NCBI GenBank assembly: GCA_036503555.1
Contig: DASXWQ010000078.1
Coordinates: forward strand, 1 to 64,000
DNA: 64,000 nucleotides
Direction of reading: 5' to 3'
Source of the DNA: Actinocatenispora sp036503555
Lineage (GTDB): Bacteria; Actinomycetota; Actinomycetes; Mycobacteriales; Micromonosporaceae
Under the pieces are notes generated by a model. That model saw only the letters and a list, made by a program, of their open reading frames with translations, was not told the DNA's origin and did not search any database. Below are positions 10,701 to 20,900 of the stretch, in pieces. A program made the position numbers and the translations under genes. The stretch's first letter is position 1; every line of letters begins with the position of its first letter.

Positions 10701-13700
10701 GCGGACATGCTCAACGCCTTGCTCGCCGCGCCGAGCGCCCGTTTCACCCAGACGCCGGTCCGGTCGTTCCGGGTGGTCAGGTACCCCTTGACGCCCTCGC
10801 CGAGGACCAGCCCACCGATCCGGCGGCCGACGTCCGCGGTGAGCCGGCTGAACTCGGCGACGGACTCGAACAGCTCGGCGCCGGCCTGCACGTGCTCCGG
10901 GGTGACGGTGGGCGTCTCGGCACCGAGCACGTCGGCCGCCTGCCGGCGCAGCTCCGCCATGGCGTGCGTCAGCCGGGACCGCTCGTGGTGCACCATCACC
11001 CGGTTCGCCGGCGACTCCTTGACGAAGCCGAACCGCGACAGCCGGTTGACCACCTCCATGAGGTGGTCGCCGCGGGCGATCCGCTCGTCGACGATGCCCG
11101 ACAGCTCGTGGTCGGTCAGCTTGCTGCTGGCCCGTTGCAGCGCCGGTGGCGCGGCCTGTGCCGGCGCGCCGAGATCCGCGCCGTAGCGGGTACCGGTGGC
11201 GTCGGTCGACGCGGCGTCGACCAGCGCCCGCGCCGTCGACGCCGACTCCCGTGCCGGCGGCGCCGCCCGCACCACACCGGCACGGTCGACCACCAGCGTG
11301 CGCAGGTCGATCGCCGACGGCAGCCGCTCCGTCGGCTCCGCGATCCGCTCGTCCGCCGGCCGCGTCAGGTCCGCGAACACCAGCCGCGTGCCGTCGTACC
11401 AGGCGACGGCGGCGTGCCCGATCGTCCCCGGCCGCCCCATCAGCACGTACGCCACGGCACCCGGCCCGGCCGCGACCACCCGGTCGCGTACGTCGGCCCA
11501 GGAACCGGCGAGCGTGAAGTGGCGGTCGGCCACCCCGGGGAAGACGTGGCCGCCGATCTCCGCGTCGTCCAGCGGCGCACCGCGTACCGCGGCGGGGCGC
11601 GGGGCGCGGCCCTCCGGGTAGAGCTCCGCGGCGAACCGGCGTACCGCCTCGACGCAGACCGCGTCCCGGTCCGCTCCCGTCACCCGCGGCAGGTCCTCGG
11701 CCACCTCGGCGAGGTGCTCGGCGGCGTGGGCGAACGGCGGCCGGTCCCTGGCGTCGTCGCTCACCACCGGCGACGGTGGGTCGCTGGACTCCGGGGTGGC
11801 GGCCGTGCGCTCGACCCAGACGTACGCCTGGCGCCTGTTCCGTTCGTCCCCGGCGGTCGTCCGCCCGGGTGCCCGGGACGGCGCCGACCCCCGGCTCGTC
11901 GGCGCCGCGAACACGTCGTCCACCAGCGCCGGTACGTCATCGGCGGCGAGACCGCGCTCCGTCGCGATCCGCCGCAGCTCCTCGGTGACGAGCGCCTTCA
12001 GGTGGGCGTGGGTGGCGTCGGCTCGGCGCTGACCGGACTCGACGGCCCGGTCCGCGGGCTCGTGGCGCAGCTGGGACCAGGTCGAGCGGGCGAGGTTGCG
12101 GCCGTTCCCGCCGCCCTCCACGTGCACCCGGGTACGCCAGGCACCGCCGCCCGGCGCCTCGTGGTCGGCGACCAGCTGGTTCGCCACCGAGTACGCGAAC
12201 TGGCGTGCCGCCCAGGTACCCGACCGCGGCGTGAAACCCGCCCGGTCGAAGTCGAGCGCCAGCACGTCGGGGGTGCGCCAGCTGAAGTCCCGCAGCCACT
12301 CCGGATGTTCCTCGAAGTGCCGGTGCACGTTGTACTCGTCGGTGTCCATCCGGGTCGTCGGGGCCATGGCGTGCGCCCACTCCAGGACGCCGTCGGCGCG
12401 GACGAACAGGTAGTGGAACTGGCCGGACCACGGCCGGTACCAGCTGCCCTCGACCCTCGTACGCGTCCCGTCGGGGCCGAGTTCGAGGTAGTGGTCGGGC
12501 CCGGGGATCCGGTTGTGCCAGACGGTCATCTCGGCGAACGCCGACTCGTCCGGTCGTACCGGCTCGAACGTCCACGTCCCGCGGGTCAGGTAGCCCCAGA
12601 CCGGCCGCCCGTTGAACGTGACGGCGACGTACGCCCGGGCGGCGTCGGACAGCGCGTCCCGGTAGTGCGTCACCGGGCGGCCCTCGCTGTCCGTCGCGGC
12701 GATGCCGGCCGGTACCGGCTCGGCCGGCAGCGGGTCGGCCCGGGTCGGGCTCGGACTCGCCCAGCCCTGCTTGAGCATGCCGACGACGCCGAGCACCGCC
12801 GCACGCAGCATCTCGCCGGTGACCGGCTGCGCCGGCTTCGGCGGCATCAGCGCCAGCACGGCGCCCAGCGCGGCGTTGACCGCGACGTCGGAGACGACGT
12901 TGACGAGGCCGATCACGTCCGCCTCGCCGCGTACGGCGTTGACGAACTCCTTGAACGCGCCCGGGTCCTGGACCTTCTCCGTCACCTCCGACCGCAGGTC
13001 ACGCCAGACGTTGTCGACCACCGTGCGCCACAACGTCTTCCGCTCGTCCGGGTCGACCCCGGCGAGCTTCCGCTCCGCCAGCTCGATCCGCTCGTTCAGG
13101 TACCGCTGGACGACCTTGGTGACCGCGGACGCGATGATCGGCCAGCCCGGCACGTACGCGCCGCCGATGCCGGCCGCCGACATCAGCAGCTCGAAAGCCT
13201 CGGACTGGCCCTTGACGATCGCCTTCGCCATCGTCAACGGAGCGTCGTCGTGGGCCAGCCACACCTCGCCGACGGCATGCCCGTTCCGGAAGTGCCGCAG
13301 CTGCCAGCTCTCGAACGCCTTCACCGCGGCCATCGTGGCGGCGGTGGTGCCCAGCTCCATCGCGGCCGGCGCGAACGACGCGCCCGCCGGCAGGAACAGC
13401 GGGCCGGACATGTTCAACGCCTTGCTCGCGTACCCCAGCAGCTTCTTCGCCCGGTCCCGGACCTTGTCGTCCCGGGTGGCCAGGTAGCTCTGGTACGTGG
13501 CGTCCTCGACCAGGTCCCGGATGCGGTGGCTGGCGTGCTCCGACACCTGGCCGAAGTGCTCCACCGACTCGGCGATCCGGGCGACGATCTGCTCGTGCAG
13601 CGACGGCGCGACCCGCTGCCGCTGGCTCGGCAGCTGCGCCGCCTCGTGCTCCAGCCGGGACACCGCGCGCGCCACCCGGACCCGTTCGACCAGCACCGTG

Positions 13701-14887
13701 GTCGCGGCCCGGCGCGACTCCTTGACGAACTGCTGCCCGGACAGGTCGACGAGCTCGCCGATCAGGTGCCGGCCGTGCGCGACCTGCGCGTCGACGAGGT
13801 CCCGCAGGTTGTCGTCGACGACCGAGAAGCCGCTGTTGACACGCTGGAGCCTCGGCCGCTCCGGCATCTCCGTACCGAGCAGCGCGTCGACCGTGACCGG
13901 CCGGCCCGTCGCGTCGACCGGCGCCACCCGGGTCTCCGGATGCCGCAGCAGCGCAAGGTGCGGGTCGTCCGCGCCCGGCGCCGCGGACACCGGCACGAGC
14001 CCCGCCCCCGGCTCCAGCCAGAACAGCTCGGACGCGCGGTCGCCCGACACCAGCCACGCGACACCCACCGGACCGTCCGGCGCCGGCCGCAACCGCACCA
14101 GCGCCGCCGATCCGGGGCTCGCCAACAGCCCGCGTACCAGCCGCGCCGGGTCGGCCTCCGCCGCGGTCGCGCCGAGCTCCGCCAGCACCGTCGACAGCGT
14201 CGGCGCCATCGCGGGCCGCAGCACCGGCTCGACGTCCACGTCGTCCGGCACGCCGAACCGCACCACGTACGCCGCGAACGCCTCGGCCGCCGCCGGTACC
14301 CGCGACCCGCCGAGCCCGTCGCGGGTCGCGGACGACCGGCGCGCCCACTCCGAGAGCCGCCGCACCGACGGGCGCTCGGTACCCGCGGCGGTCCGGAGCG
14401 CGTCGCGGGCCGAGAGACGCGCCGCGGCCTGGCCCCGGGTCTGCAGCCGCACCGACGTCGCCCGCGACCAGACCGTCTCGTACCCCTGGTCGTCGACCGG
14501 CACCGCCCGCGCCGACTGCTTGAGCTCGTCCGCGACCGGCAGCGCGAGCGGCAGGTCGTGCAGGTCGCTCAGCTCCTCCAGCGCCGCGACGTCGATGGGC
14601 TGAAGCGCCACCCGCGACGGCTTGACGACCAGCCGCTCGCGGGTCCCGGCGGTCAACCCGCCCAGGTAGCTGCGCATCAGCTTCGAACGCTCGGCGCCGG
14701 GCGCCGCGTGCACCAGCGAGGAGTGCGGCTCCGGCAGCGGTTCGGTGGTCAGCGCGGTCACCAGCGCCACCTGGTCGACCGGCTCGGTCAGCGGCCGGTC
14801 GTGCACGTACGGGCCGCTGCGCACCGCGATGACCCGCCCGTCGCGGCAGACCAGCAGGGTGCTGCCGGGGGCCGTCACGTCCCCCAC
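4775..14887 (-). CDS. Giant 3370-residue protein with amidoligase and papain-like modules
   Basis: One uninterrupted frame starts at a GTG 16 bases after the upstream giant gene. Its order is as follows. There is an N-terminal block (1-170) shared with the 668-residue protein, then a degenerate papain-like block (about 175-340). Module A (about 346-1043) is followed by a papain-like block with C1078, H1158 and D1173. Module B (about 1248-1956) is a diverged copy of A, followed by a second papain-like block with C2012, H2089 and D2108. The amidoligase block (about 2340-2570) has FGPEIEY (E2351, E2353), ERDSTVTGE (E2405, E2413), GGHLHVS (H2454, H2456) and HVEIRIPDG (E2546). At least three Rossmann-like blocks (2590-3130) and a helical tail ending ILTHTLANC complete it. 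Amidoligases of this fold form amide bonds using ATP; papain-like toxin domains often deamidate Gln or cleave peptides. Target and secretion status are unknown. Confidence 0.85.
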   Translation of the reverse strand: MGDVTAPGSTLLVCRDGRVIAVRSGPYVHDRPLTEPVDQVALVTALTTEPLPEPHSSLVHAAPGAERSKLMRSYLGGLTAGTRERLVVKPSRVALQPIDVAALEELSDLHDLPLALPVADELKQSARAVPVDDQGYETVWSRATSVRLQTRGQAAARLSARDALRTAAGTERPSVRRLSEWARRSSATRDGLGGSRVPAAAEAFAAYVVRFGVPDDVDVEPVLRPAMAPTLSTVLAELGATAAEADPARLVRGLLASPGSAALVRLRPAPDGPVGVAWLVSGDRASELFWLEPGAGLVPVSAAPGADDPHLALLRHPETRVAPVDATGRPVTVDALLGTEMPERPRLQRVNSGFSVVDDNLRDLVDAQVAHGRHLIGELVDLSGQQFVKESRRAATTVLVERVRVARAVSRLEHEAAQLPSQRQRVAPSLHEQIVARIAESVEHFGQVSEHASHRIRDLVEDATYQSYLATRDDKVRDRAKKLLGYASKALNMSGPLFLPAGASFAPAAMELGTTAATMAAVKAFESWQLRHFRNGHAVGEVWLAHDDAPLTMAKAIVKGQSEAFELLMSAAGIGGAYVPGWPIIASAVTKVVQRYLNERIELAERKLAGVDPDERKTLWRTVVDNVWRDLRSEVTEKVQDPGAFKEFVNAVRGEADVIGLVNVVSDVAVNAALGAVLALMPPKPAQPVTGEMLRAAVLGVVGMLKQGWASPSPTRADPLPAEPVPAGIAATDSEGRPVTHYRDALSDAARAYVAVTFNGRPVWGYLTRGTWTFEPVRPDESAFAEMTVWHNRIPGPDHYLELGPDGTRTRVEGSWYRPWSGQFHYLFVRADGVLEWAHAMAPTTRMDTDEYNVHRHFEEHPEWLRDFSWRTPDVLALDFDRAGFTPRSGTWAARQFAYSVANQLVADHEAPGGGAWRTRVHVEGGGNGRNLARSTWSQLRHEPADRAVESGQRRADATHAHLKALVTEELRRIATERGLAADDVPALVDDVFAAPTSRGSAPSRAPGRTTAGDERNRRQAYVWVERTAATPESSDPPSPVVSDDARDRPPFAHAAEHLAEVAEDLPRVTGADRDAVCVEAVRRFAAELYPEGRAPRPAAVRGAPLDDAEIGGHVFPGVADRHFTLAGSWADVRDRVVAAGPGAVAYVLMGRPGTIGHAAVAWYDGTRLVFADLTRPADERIAEPTERLPSAIDLRTLVVDRAGVVRAAPPARESASTARALVDAASTDATGTRYGADLGAPAQAAPPALQRASSKLTDHELSGIVDERIARGDHLMEVVNRLSRFGFVKESPANRVMVHHERSRLTHAMAELRRQAADVLGAETPTVTPEHVQAGAELFESVAEFSRLTADVGRRIGGLVLGEGVKGYLTTRNDRTGVWVKRALGAASKALSMSAPAFLPAGASAAPAALDFATTAATHASMKAFRHWQQRVYLRDHSAAEALLGHDDDPLTMAKAIVKSQSEAVELLMSAAGIGGAYVPGWPIVASAITKVLQGYLEERVKLAERRLADHEPTAQGRQLWNTIAENVWKGLYTEVGAKLKDPATIKQIVDAARGEADLLGLVNIGSDVAVSAMLGALLALMPPKPAEPVTGDMLRTAVSSMAGTAGQDSHASVPDEAGPSADETVPAGVRTEDSEGRPVTRYRADRSDERRAYVTVDFNGQSVWGHLDRDTGDFEPVEPHQAAFVDSHAWYNRTLAVDHYLQLAPDGADPATRTTVRGRWYRPSWDKFHYLYLFVRDDGTMEWAHGTAPTGRIAGPTSQVHQLLSAHPHWVREFTWRAPDVLAVDFDEGRHTATMDPWASRQFAYAIADRAVAARSAPGGAWSRPLIHVEGGGNGPSAVHEVVDQLRHGHADRAAESGQNRARTVHERLKALVAEELRRITAERGLDADELPASVDELFADPTSRGAELAASRAPGMAARPADDARNRQVYAWIEHVPISPEGSAPLSPVVSDDASGSEHPHRPSTVDAVNQALAIGAGRRNASAARLREWVDAVETLPDADLDTALADCVPRAYAAFVAYHGRAANTADLDAATDPARLRMADLRHLLGGSPEPLADVSRLRGWLTATPGAMALLRLPAEGDRPGHVFWLWSEPGATGATLRWVDTQEPGLLDREAFADPDDVHAAAVARPGVTVLRLDAGGRPVRTGGLTDATSGVAALTLAREVSAEPGMRQALNKVVSTRIVHGSGTPEQAGAADLRDDVRTVFLGGDERADRKTLDGALSARSRRPVRIVPAAPVSAALLDRLRGQAARSKAPVFLPGVGQRAAVVRGDLAAVWPDGMPGDWTRIGGDRSAGYGTVDTGHLARSIAPGETVTAGELVAAELRTARVPVHLYPLPGELTTRFGPEIEYDAAAGVDPRALNAAVIADLREFGLTEQDELANYHDTMLAGYRSDRKGWKVERDSTVTGEIVAPILPYGPGKWRQTWYDLALVRAVVRRHGGVYSERTGGHLHVSVADFGQQAPRLANLLRHVVHRMDVLFRIGANGLYHRGSGQTQPLPPRAFDHVDHLDWEGLIRLAGTKSALSLDALKDSVGEPERDHVEIRIPDGLDDLGHLQFVVRVVQRLVAAAVRSGPADYRPQRLGEHFGDRSADVDRTGLALVRDLFGADAPAIDEQLRAVWETSRWQPALENRVRRYGMEIGSVPAGIGTYGDVTAAQHRLNTAALRGLTRGMDQPVIVFHHVDARSLPQPGAPRSTLVDPHRNLATLRAMLANHGRPTPRPLVVLFEPPGSGATGAGHERALAELADSHHTLLVRPRGAGAANRVTTGPAGLSTQDGWLVREPGGRVRRLGPVLRRDELDELVARGPDAADTDVSDPGLWERLAGEPGDGGPRWIGRPPARVEPWLARTGAARGRTVLVLRPDRAGPGGVPQYSRARLDEVAETLAGDPILARTGVLLVTGDAAPVAALRREHRIATVFRFGGGADPGWRLVTWDGAVHALGDTLDHGTVERAFDHLDAIAAEDSADDAAESLAELAVNPVPAGPAPGGTTPAPDRPRDPLVTAPAGTAWDGRLLALGAWDGASRAQVEALREWAADMTRPVVAVHAPSAATRAATTADLSTTLLRFARAGVHPVVFVKAVDRGAFEELRDRYRPVTIQRTTAGMDDVWQLRTPDGEPDRLEERPTPGLFRRADELPGGPTGYELPPVLAGWLAANDWPDRERYLRRHAAELTDPEIAARLSRVPADEAAPYTVLLDVVTRNGGVSDPAEPRYVPRPHTVLEPDFTYGGRLPETFVVDYLVPRSSAQERKPWNDRLLRLVAKNALTPRQAAVLAHGVAEPNAASNARVFDAIDGVLAMSAEQAAGDPAANTALTELRRAMLACRVTPADRMTWVYRMDEFRDRLRADGREAHAALVEILTHTLANC
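9016..13853 (-). repeat. Tandem intragenic duplication of a ~700-residue module in the 3370-residue protein
   Basis: Module A is encoded by about 13853-11757 and module B by about 11146-9016. Each begins LQR followed by a helix with GR/GDHL..LV/VNRLS and FVKES. Each continues through SKALNMSGPLFLPAGAS / SKALSMSAPAFLPAGAS, then LTMAKAIVKGQSEA / LTMAKAIVKSQSEA with LLMSAAGIGGAYVPGWPI, LMPPKPA.PVTG, and HVEGGGNG. Each ends SPVVSDDA. The copies are diverged but colinear, so this is an old duplication and not an assembly artefact. Confidence 0.85.
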
Positions 14888-14903
14888 CCCGGTCGGCGCG
14901 TCG

Positions 14904-17900
14904 TCAGCACGTCATCACCTCCGTGGCCAGGTGACCGAGATCGGCGGCCCGGTCGGGCCGCGCCTGGATCAGCTCGCGCAGCCAGCGCACCCAGTTGACC
15001 CGTTCCGCGCCGACGAGCGCGCTCCGGTTGCCGCGTACGACCATGTCGGCACCGGCGAGGTCACCGGCCAGGGTCAGCCGTACCGCCTCCAGGACCGCGG
15101 TGTTGGCGTGGTGCTGGGCCGTCGCGCCGTCGCCGCCGCCGAGGCGTACCGGCGGCTCGTGGGGTACGCCGACCTCGCGGAGCAGCGCCTGCACGTGCGC
15201 GTCGGCCGACTCGATGTGCGCGGTGGCGAGATGGTCGGCACCGGCCGCGCCGTACCCGAGGTTCGCGAGCTGGATCGCGCGGGCCGCCGCCGGCGCGGTG
15301 TCCGGCACGGGCGTGGCGGGCGGCCGCTGGCGTACCTGCTCGACCCGGGCGCGGGTGAGCGCGGCGCTGGACGTGGCCCACCGCACCGCGTCGGCCCGCC
15401 AGCGCGACGCCGCGGGCGCCGTACCGTCGGGCACCCACCGCCGCTGCCGCAGGTACCTCGGCGTCCAGACGGCCGGCAGCGGCGGCTCGCCGGTACGGTG
15501 CACGACCGCCCGGTCCCGGATCGACGCGGGCAGCGCGGCGAGCACCGTGCCCACCGGTACGTCCGGCGCCAGCTCGATCAGCGTGGCCTCCGGGACCGGT
15601 ACGACCCGCCGCGCGCCGTCGAGGTCGACCGGCGCGTCGGTGTCCGGCGCCACGACGTGCCCGGCCGGAACCCGGTGCGCCGTGTACCCCGGCGGCAGGC
15701 TCGCGCGGATCGCGGCGTTCTCCAGGGCGTTGACGCCGTTCGGCTCGTCGTCGAGCGTCACGACCAGCGGCCGGCCCGCGCCGATCCGCTCAACCAGCCC
15801 GTACAGCTCGGCGCGCTGCGCCTCGTCGGCCGCGCCGGTGATCGTGACCACGACCGTCCCCCGGCCGCTGGTCCTCACCGCACCCGGCGCCGTCGGGCCG
15901 GCGGTCTCGCCTGCCGCCGACGCCGGCGGGCCGGTCGTGCTGCTGACCGTCCCCCGACCAGCGGTCCCGACCGCCCCGGGCGCCGTCGACCCGGTGGTAC
16001 GGGGCCGAGCGGGTGTCGCGGCCGGATCGGTGCCGCCGAGGTGGATGTGCAGCTCCGCCGGGTCGGCGGTGTCGACGACGCCGCGCAGCCCGGGCAGGTC
16101 GACACCGAGCATCCCCGGCTCGTTGCCTACGACGAGTCCCGCCGGCAGCGGCTCGGGCGGCGTGACCCCCGGCGCGTACACGCGGTAGTGGTCGGCCGCC
16201 TGCGGCACGGTGCGTACCGGTCCGTCGGCGGTCCACGCCATCGGGACGAACGCCGTCGCGTCCGCCGGCGGTACGTCGGTGAGCTGCCGGACCGGGACGA
16301 CGGCGGCCGGGCCACCGCCCGCGCGCAGCCGGCCCACGATCGACCCGACCGTACGCCAGGGCAGCGTGACACCCGGGGCGGGCTGGAGCACCGCCCGGTT
16401 CCGCAGTCCCTCCGGCAGGGCCGCCAGCGCCTCCGCCGCGGCCCGGACCGACTCGTCCGGCGCGACGCCGGTGGGATCCACGAACAGGATCCGCCCGCCC
16501 GCGACGGGCGTACGCAGGGCCGAAGGGCCGATGTCCGCCGCGCCGGCCCGGCCCATCACCCATCCGGCGCGGACCGGACGCGCCGTCCACCCCGCCGGCA
16601 TCGCGTCCTGGACCGCGGCAAGCTCGGCCTGGCCCTTCTCCGTCAGGGTCCGCCCGAGCCACACCGTGTCGATCGCGGGATCGCCGTGCCGCAGCGCGTC
16701 CGCCACCCGCTTGACCTCCGCGGCCTCCTCGCGGGTGAGGACGTCGCCCGGCTCGGCGACGACCAGCGCCCCGGACCGGCCGGTCGAGACGAAGTCCGGC
16801 GGCGGCGTCTTCCCCACCCACACCTCGCCGGTCCCGCGGGCGTCCCAGTGCAGGCCGTTGGGCGAGGCGTACGTGCCGGTCTCCGGGCCCTTCGCCAGCC
16901 CGTACGGCGCGCGGACGCTCGGCGCCGGGCGGTTCGTCGGGTGGAACCGGTACCCGGCCGCCACCATCGTGAACGCGGGCCCGCCCGCCTCGGAGACGGG
17001 TACCCGCCACGGGTCGGGCGCGGGCCGGGCCGTGAGCGCGAACTCGGGGAAGTACACGGCCGCGTTCTCCGTGGTGGCGGCGAGTACCCGGTCGGTGATC
17101 GCGCCGGCCCGGTCCGGTGTGATCGACGTGCGCGAGCCGGCGAACTCGACCGTCAGGTTCCGCTGGTGCTCCGGCCGGAGCTGCGCGAGCGCGGCCTCCA
17201 CCAGCCGCAGGTTGCGCACCGACCCGTCGACGGCGACCGTCAGCCCGGTACGCGAGCCGACGCGCGCGCCGGGCGTCTTGCCCAGGTACAGCGTGACGAC
17301 GGTGCCGTAGCTGGACATCGACAGGTCACGCGGCATCGCCGTGAAGTACTCCGCCTCCGCCGGGGTCGGCTCGCGCATCTCCACCGGCTTCGGCGGCGGG
17401 CCGGCCGGCGCGGGCGGAGTCTCGGCCACCGGCTCCGGTGTCTGTTCGGAAGCGGGTCCGCGACCGGGCCGGTCCTGCGGGTGGACCACGACGTCGTCGG
17501 CCTCGGCGGGCGTGGTGACCGTACGGGCGGCTGTGACCGGCACCTGCAACGCCGTGTGCTCCGTCGGCTTCGGCAGCGCCGACCTCCCGAACAGCACGCC
17601 CGCCGGGCCCTTCTGCCCCGCCAGCCCGTGGAGCACCCGGTCCGCGATGTCCTGCGCGCGCGCCGCGTCGACCGGCTGCCGCTCGCCGAGGAACTGCACG
17701 AGCAGGCTCGGCCGGTGGTGCGGCGGGATCGCCGTCAGGACCTGCCGTACCTCCGACAGGCTCGTCACCGACCGGTCGATCTGGACCGCGAGACCGCTCC
17801 CGGGCGCCCGTACCATCGGCACGAACGAGACGGGCGCGCCACCGCGGTAGATCAGCAGTGTGTTGCCGTCGACCCGGATGCGGATGCCGTCGGGCAGCGA

Positions 17901-20900
17901 CCCGGCCGGGATGTCGAAGCGCTCCTCGGCCGAGGCGCGGCTGGTGTCCTGCCGCGCCCAGTTCGCCTCGTTCCGCGCCGCGACCTTCTCCGCCCTGGCC
18001 TGCGCGCCGACCATCGCCGCCGTCTCGGCGCCCAGCGTGGCCTGCCCGCGGGCCTTCGCCGCGGCGTCCTTCGCCGCCTGCTCCGCGTGCGCCGTCGCCA
18101 GCTTCTCCGCGGCGACCTTGTTCGGGATCGGCGAACCCTTCGGCTCGTCCGCGCCGGGCCGCGGCGGCAGGTCCGCCGCGGACTCCGGTGACGTACCGAG
18201 GACGGCGGTCTTCGAGCCGTCGGTGGGGTTCGTGATCGTCCGGGCCTTCGCGGCCCGCGCGTTGTCGTCCGGCCCGCCCTTCGTACCCTCGGCCGGCTCG
18301 GTGTCCGCCGGCGGCCGGTCCCGTACGGCGGGCGCGGCGTCGACCACCTCGGTGTGCGGCCTCTGCCGGACGAACACGACGCCGTCGGGCTCGGTCTGCG
18401 TCGCCGAACCGTCCGGCTTCCCGCGCAGGGACAGACCACCGCCGCCCTTGCCGCCCTTGCCGCCCTTGCCTGCCGGGCCGCCCTTGCCTGCCGGGCCGCC
18501 CTTGCCGCCGGCACCCGTCGGTCCGCCGCCCTTGCCGTCGTCGGCACCGCCGAACGACCGGCCGGGGCGAGACCGGTCCGGCCCACCGAACCGGATCGTC
18601 CCGCTCGTCGCGTCGTACGTCAGGTCGTGCGCGGAGATCCCGCTGCCGTCCTGGGGTACCAGCGAGCCGTCCGGATGCATCCGCAGCGACGACGGGCCGG
18701 TGCCCTTGGCGCCCGACGGCACGTACCGCTCGAACGAGACCCTGCCCGTCGCCGTACCGATCTCGGCCACGTCGATCCCGCCGTTACGCGAGGGCACCGG
18801 TTCGACCGCCGAACGCTCCGGGTTCCACCGGTAGATCCCCGCCCGGCCGGTCGCCGGGTCGGTGTCGGCCGCCCTCGGCCGCACCGCGACGTCGCCGGTG
18901 TCCGCGGGCGCATCCCTGCCCGGCGCCACCGAACCCTTCGTCGTGGCCAACGGCGTCCAGCGGCCCGTACGCGGGTCCCGCACGATCAGCGACGTCGGCT
19001 CCCGCTCCCACCGCAGCTCGCCGCCGTCGAGCCGCTGCCCCGTCGACGGAACGACACCGACCCGCTCGGTCGTGAACCTCCCGCCCCGGTACGTCTCGGC
19101 GCGCCAGCCGTGCGCGGCCCCGTCCACGTCCAGCCCGTGGTACGTCGGCGCGTCCGCACCGGTCTCCGGCGACCCGCCCGTCCGCGGCGGCTTCGTGTAC
19201 GTCACCAGGTGGATCGAACCGTCGGGATCGCGCCGGAGTACCTGGAACGGCGGCGGATCCGGGGCCGTGCGCGGCCCGACGACGTTGTCGATCGGGGTGA
19301 CGTCCCACGACCTGCCCGCCGGGTCGTACGTGAGGGTGCGCTCGCGCGGCCCGCCCACCGGCATGCGCTTCCCACCGACGGACGCGGTGACGTCGAAACT
19401 GCCGGGATCCTTGCCGCTGAGCGGTTTCACCTCCATGACGCTCTCGCCCGGGCGCAGGATCGTCGGGCGCATCGAGCCGTCCGCGCCGAGCTCCGTGTAC
19501 AGGTGGCGGGAGTCGTCCGCGGGCGCCCGGCCCGATGCGCCGGGCACCACGCCGTCCGACGGGCCTGTGCCGTCCGCGGATCCGAGCCGCCGCCCCGGGC
19601 CGGACAGGTGCGACTCGCGGGTCACCCGGACCAGGTCCGCGTGCCCGAACAGGTCGTTGCGCACGATCTGCCGCCCCGGTACGGGTGGCGACGTCCGGGG
19701 CGGGCCCGGCCGGCGGGCCCGCGCCAGGTCCTTCTCCGAGTACGCCTCCCGGGCAGGCCGCTTTCCCGGATCGCCGCCACCGCCCGGCTGCGCGACCTTC
19801 TCACCGTCCACCCCGGGCGCCTTGTCGACACGGTCGGGGGCCTTCCCGCGCGCCGGATCGACGCCGTCGGCGGGTTTCGCGGTCCTGCCGGCCGGCGCCT
19901 TGGCGCCGTCGGCGGACGGGATCCGTTGCGGCGCGGCCGGTTCCTGTGCCTGGCGGGCGTCGAACGCGGCCAGGAACTTGCGGCCAGCCGGAGACGCCGT
20001 CACCTTCGGCACAGTCCTGGCCTGCGCCGGCGGCGCCGCGTCGGTGCCGGGCACGCCGTCCCGACCGGAGTCCTCGCCCAGGGTGCGGCCGGGCGGTGCG
20101 GCGCGGGTCGGGCGCGGCGGCGGCGCGTCGGTACCCGGGGGGATCGGCTCGTGGCTGTCCAGGACCGTGACGTGGTACGCGTCGCGGGCTCCGGTCAGCC
20201 CGTCGGCGAACCGCTTGCCCTGCGAGGCCACCCACGGCGGCGTCGCCCTGCCCGGCGTACCGACGACGAGGGCGGGGTCGGAGCCGGCCGGGTCGGCGTA
20301 CCGGCCCCCGCGTACCGCGCGGGCGACGTCCGGGGACACGTCGGCCGGGCGTACCCACCAGCCGCGGTCGCCGAGCTCGACGACGTGGCCGTCGGACAGC
20401 GGGAACGTGATCGGCTCGTCGCCCGGCGGCAGATGGTAGCTGCCGTCCTTCATGCCCTGGCCGACGCGCAGCACCGCGGTCGTACGGCGGAACTCGTCGC
20501 CGGACAGCTTCTCCTGGGCGAGCGAGTCGTCCGCCCGCTCGCCCGGGCGGCCCATGATGCCGTGCCGCGCGGACGCGTAGTCGACGCGGAACTGCTCCGC
20601 CAGGCTCTCCCGCGTCGAGGCCGGCATCTCGTACCGGGGCCGCGTGATCGGGCCCATCATCGTGTCGAAGTCGCGGGCGGCGTTCCCGAGCGTCGCGGTC
20701 AGGTCACGTTCGTGGAGCACCCGGGCGTCCAGCGTGCGGTCCAGCAGGTCGGTACGCTGCCGCCACTGCTCCCACCGCGCGGCGTCCGCGTCCTCGGCCT
20801 TCGGCCCCCGCCCGAACTCGCCCGGACGGGTGCCCCAGACGTCGTGGTACGCCCGGGTCAGGTCGCGGCCGAGCTGCCCGCGTACCCGGTCGAGCACGGC

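Noticed and set aside
4775..14887. Nonribosomal peptide or polyketide synthetase, suggested by size
   Set aside because: No adenylation, condensation, ketosynthase or carrier motifs (for example GGDS or GxDS carrier sites) occur. The recognisable parts are amidoligase-like and papain-like.
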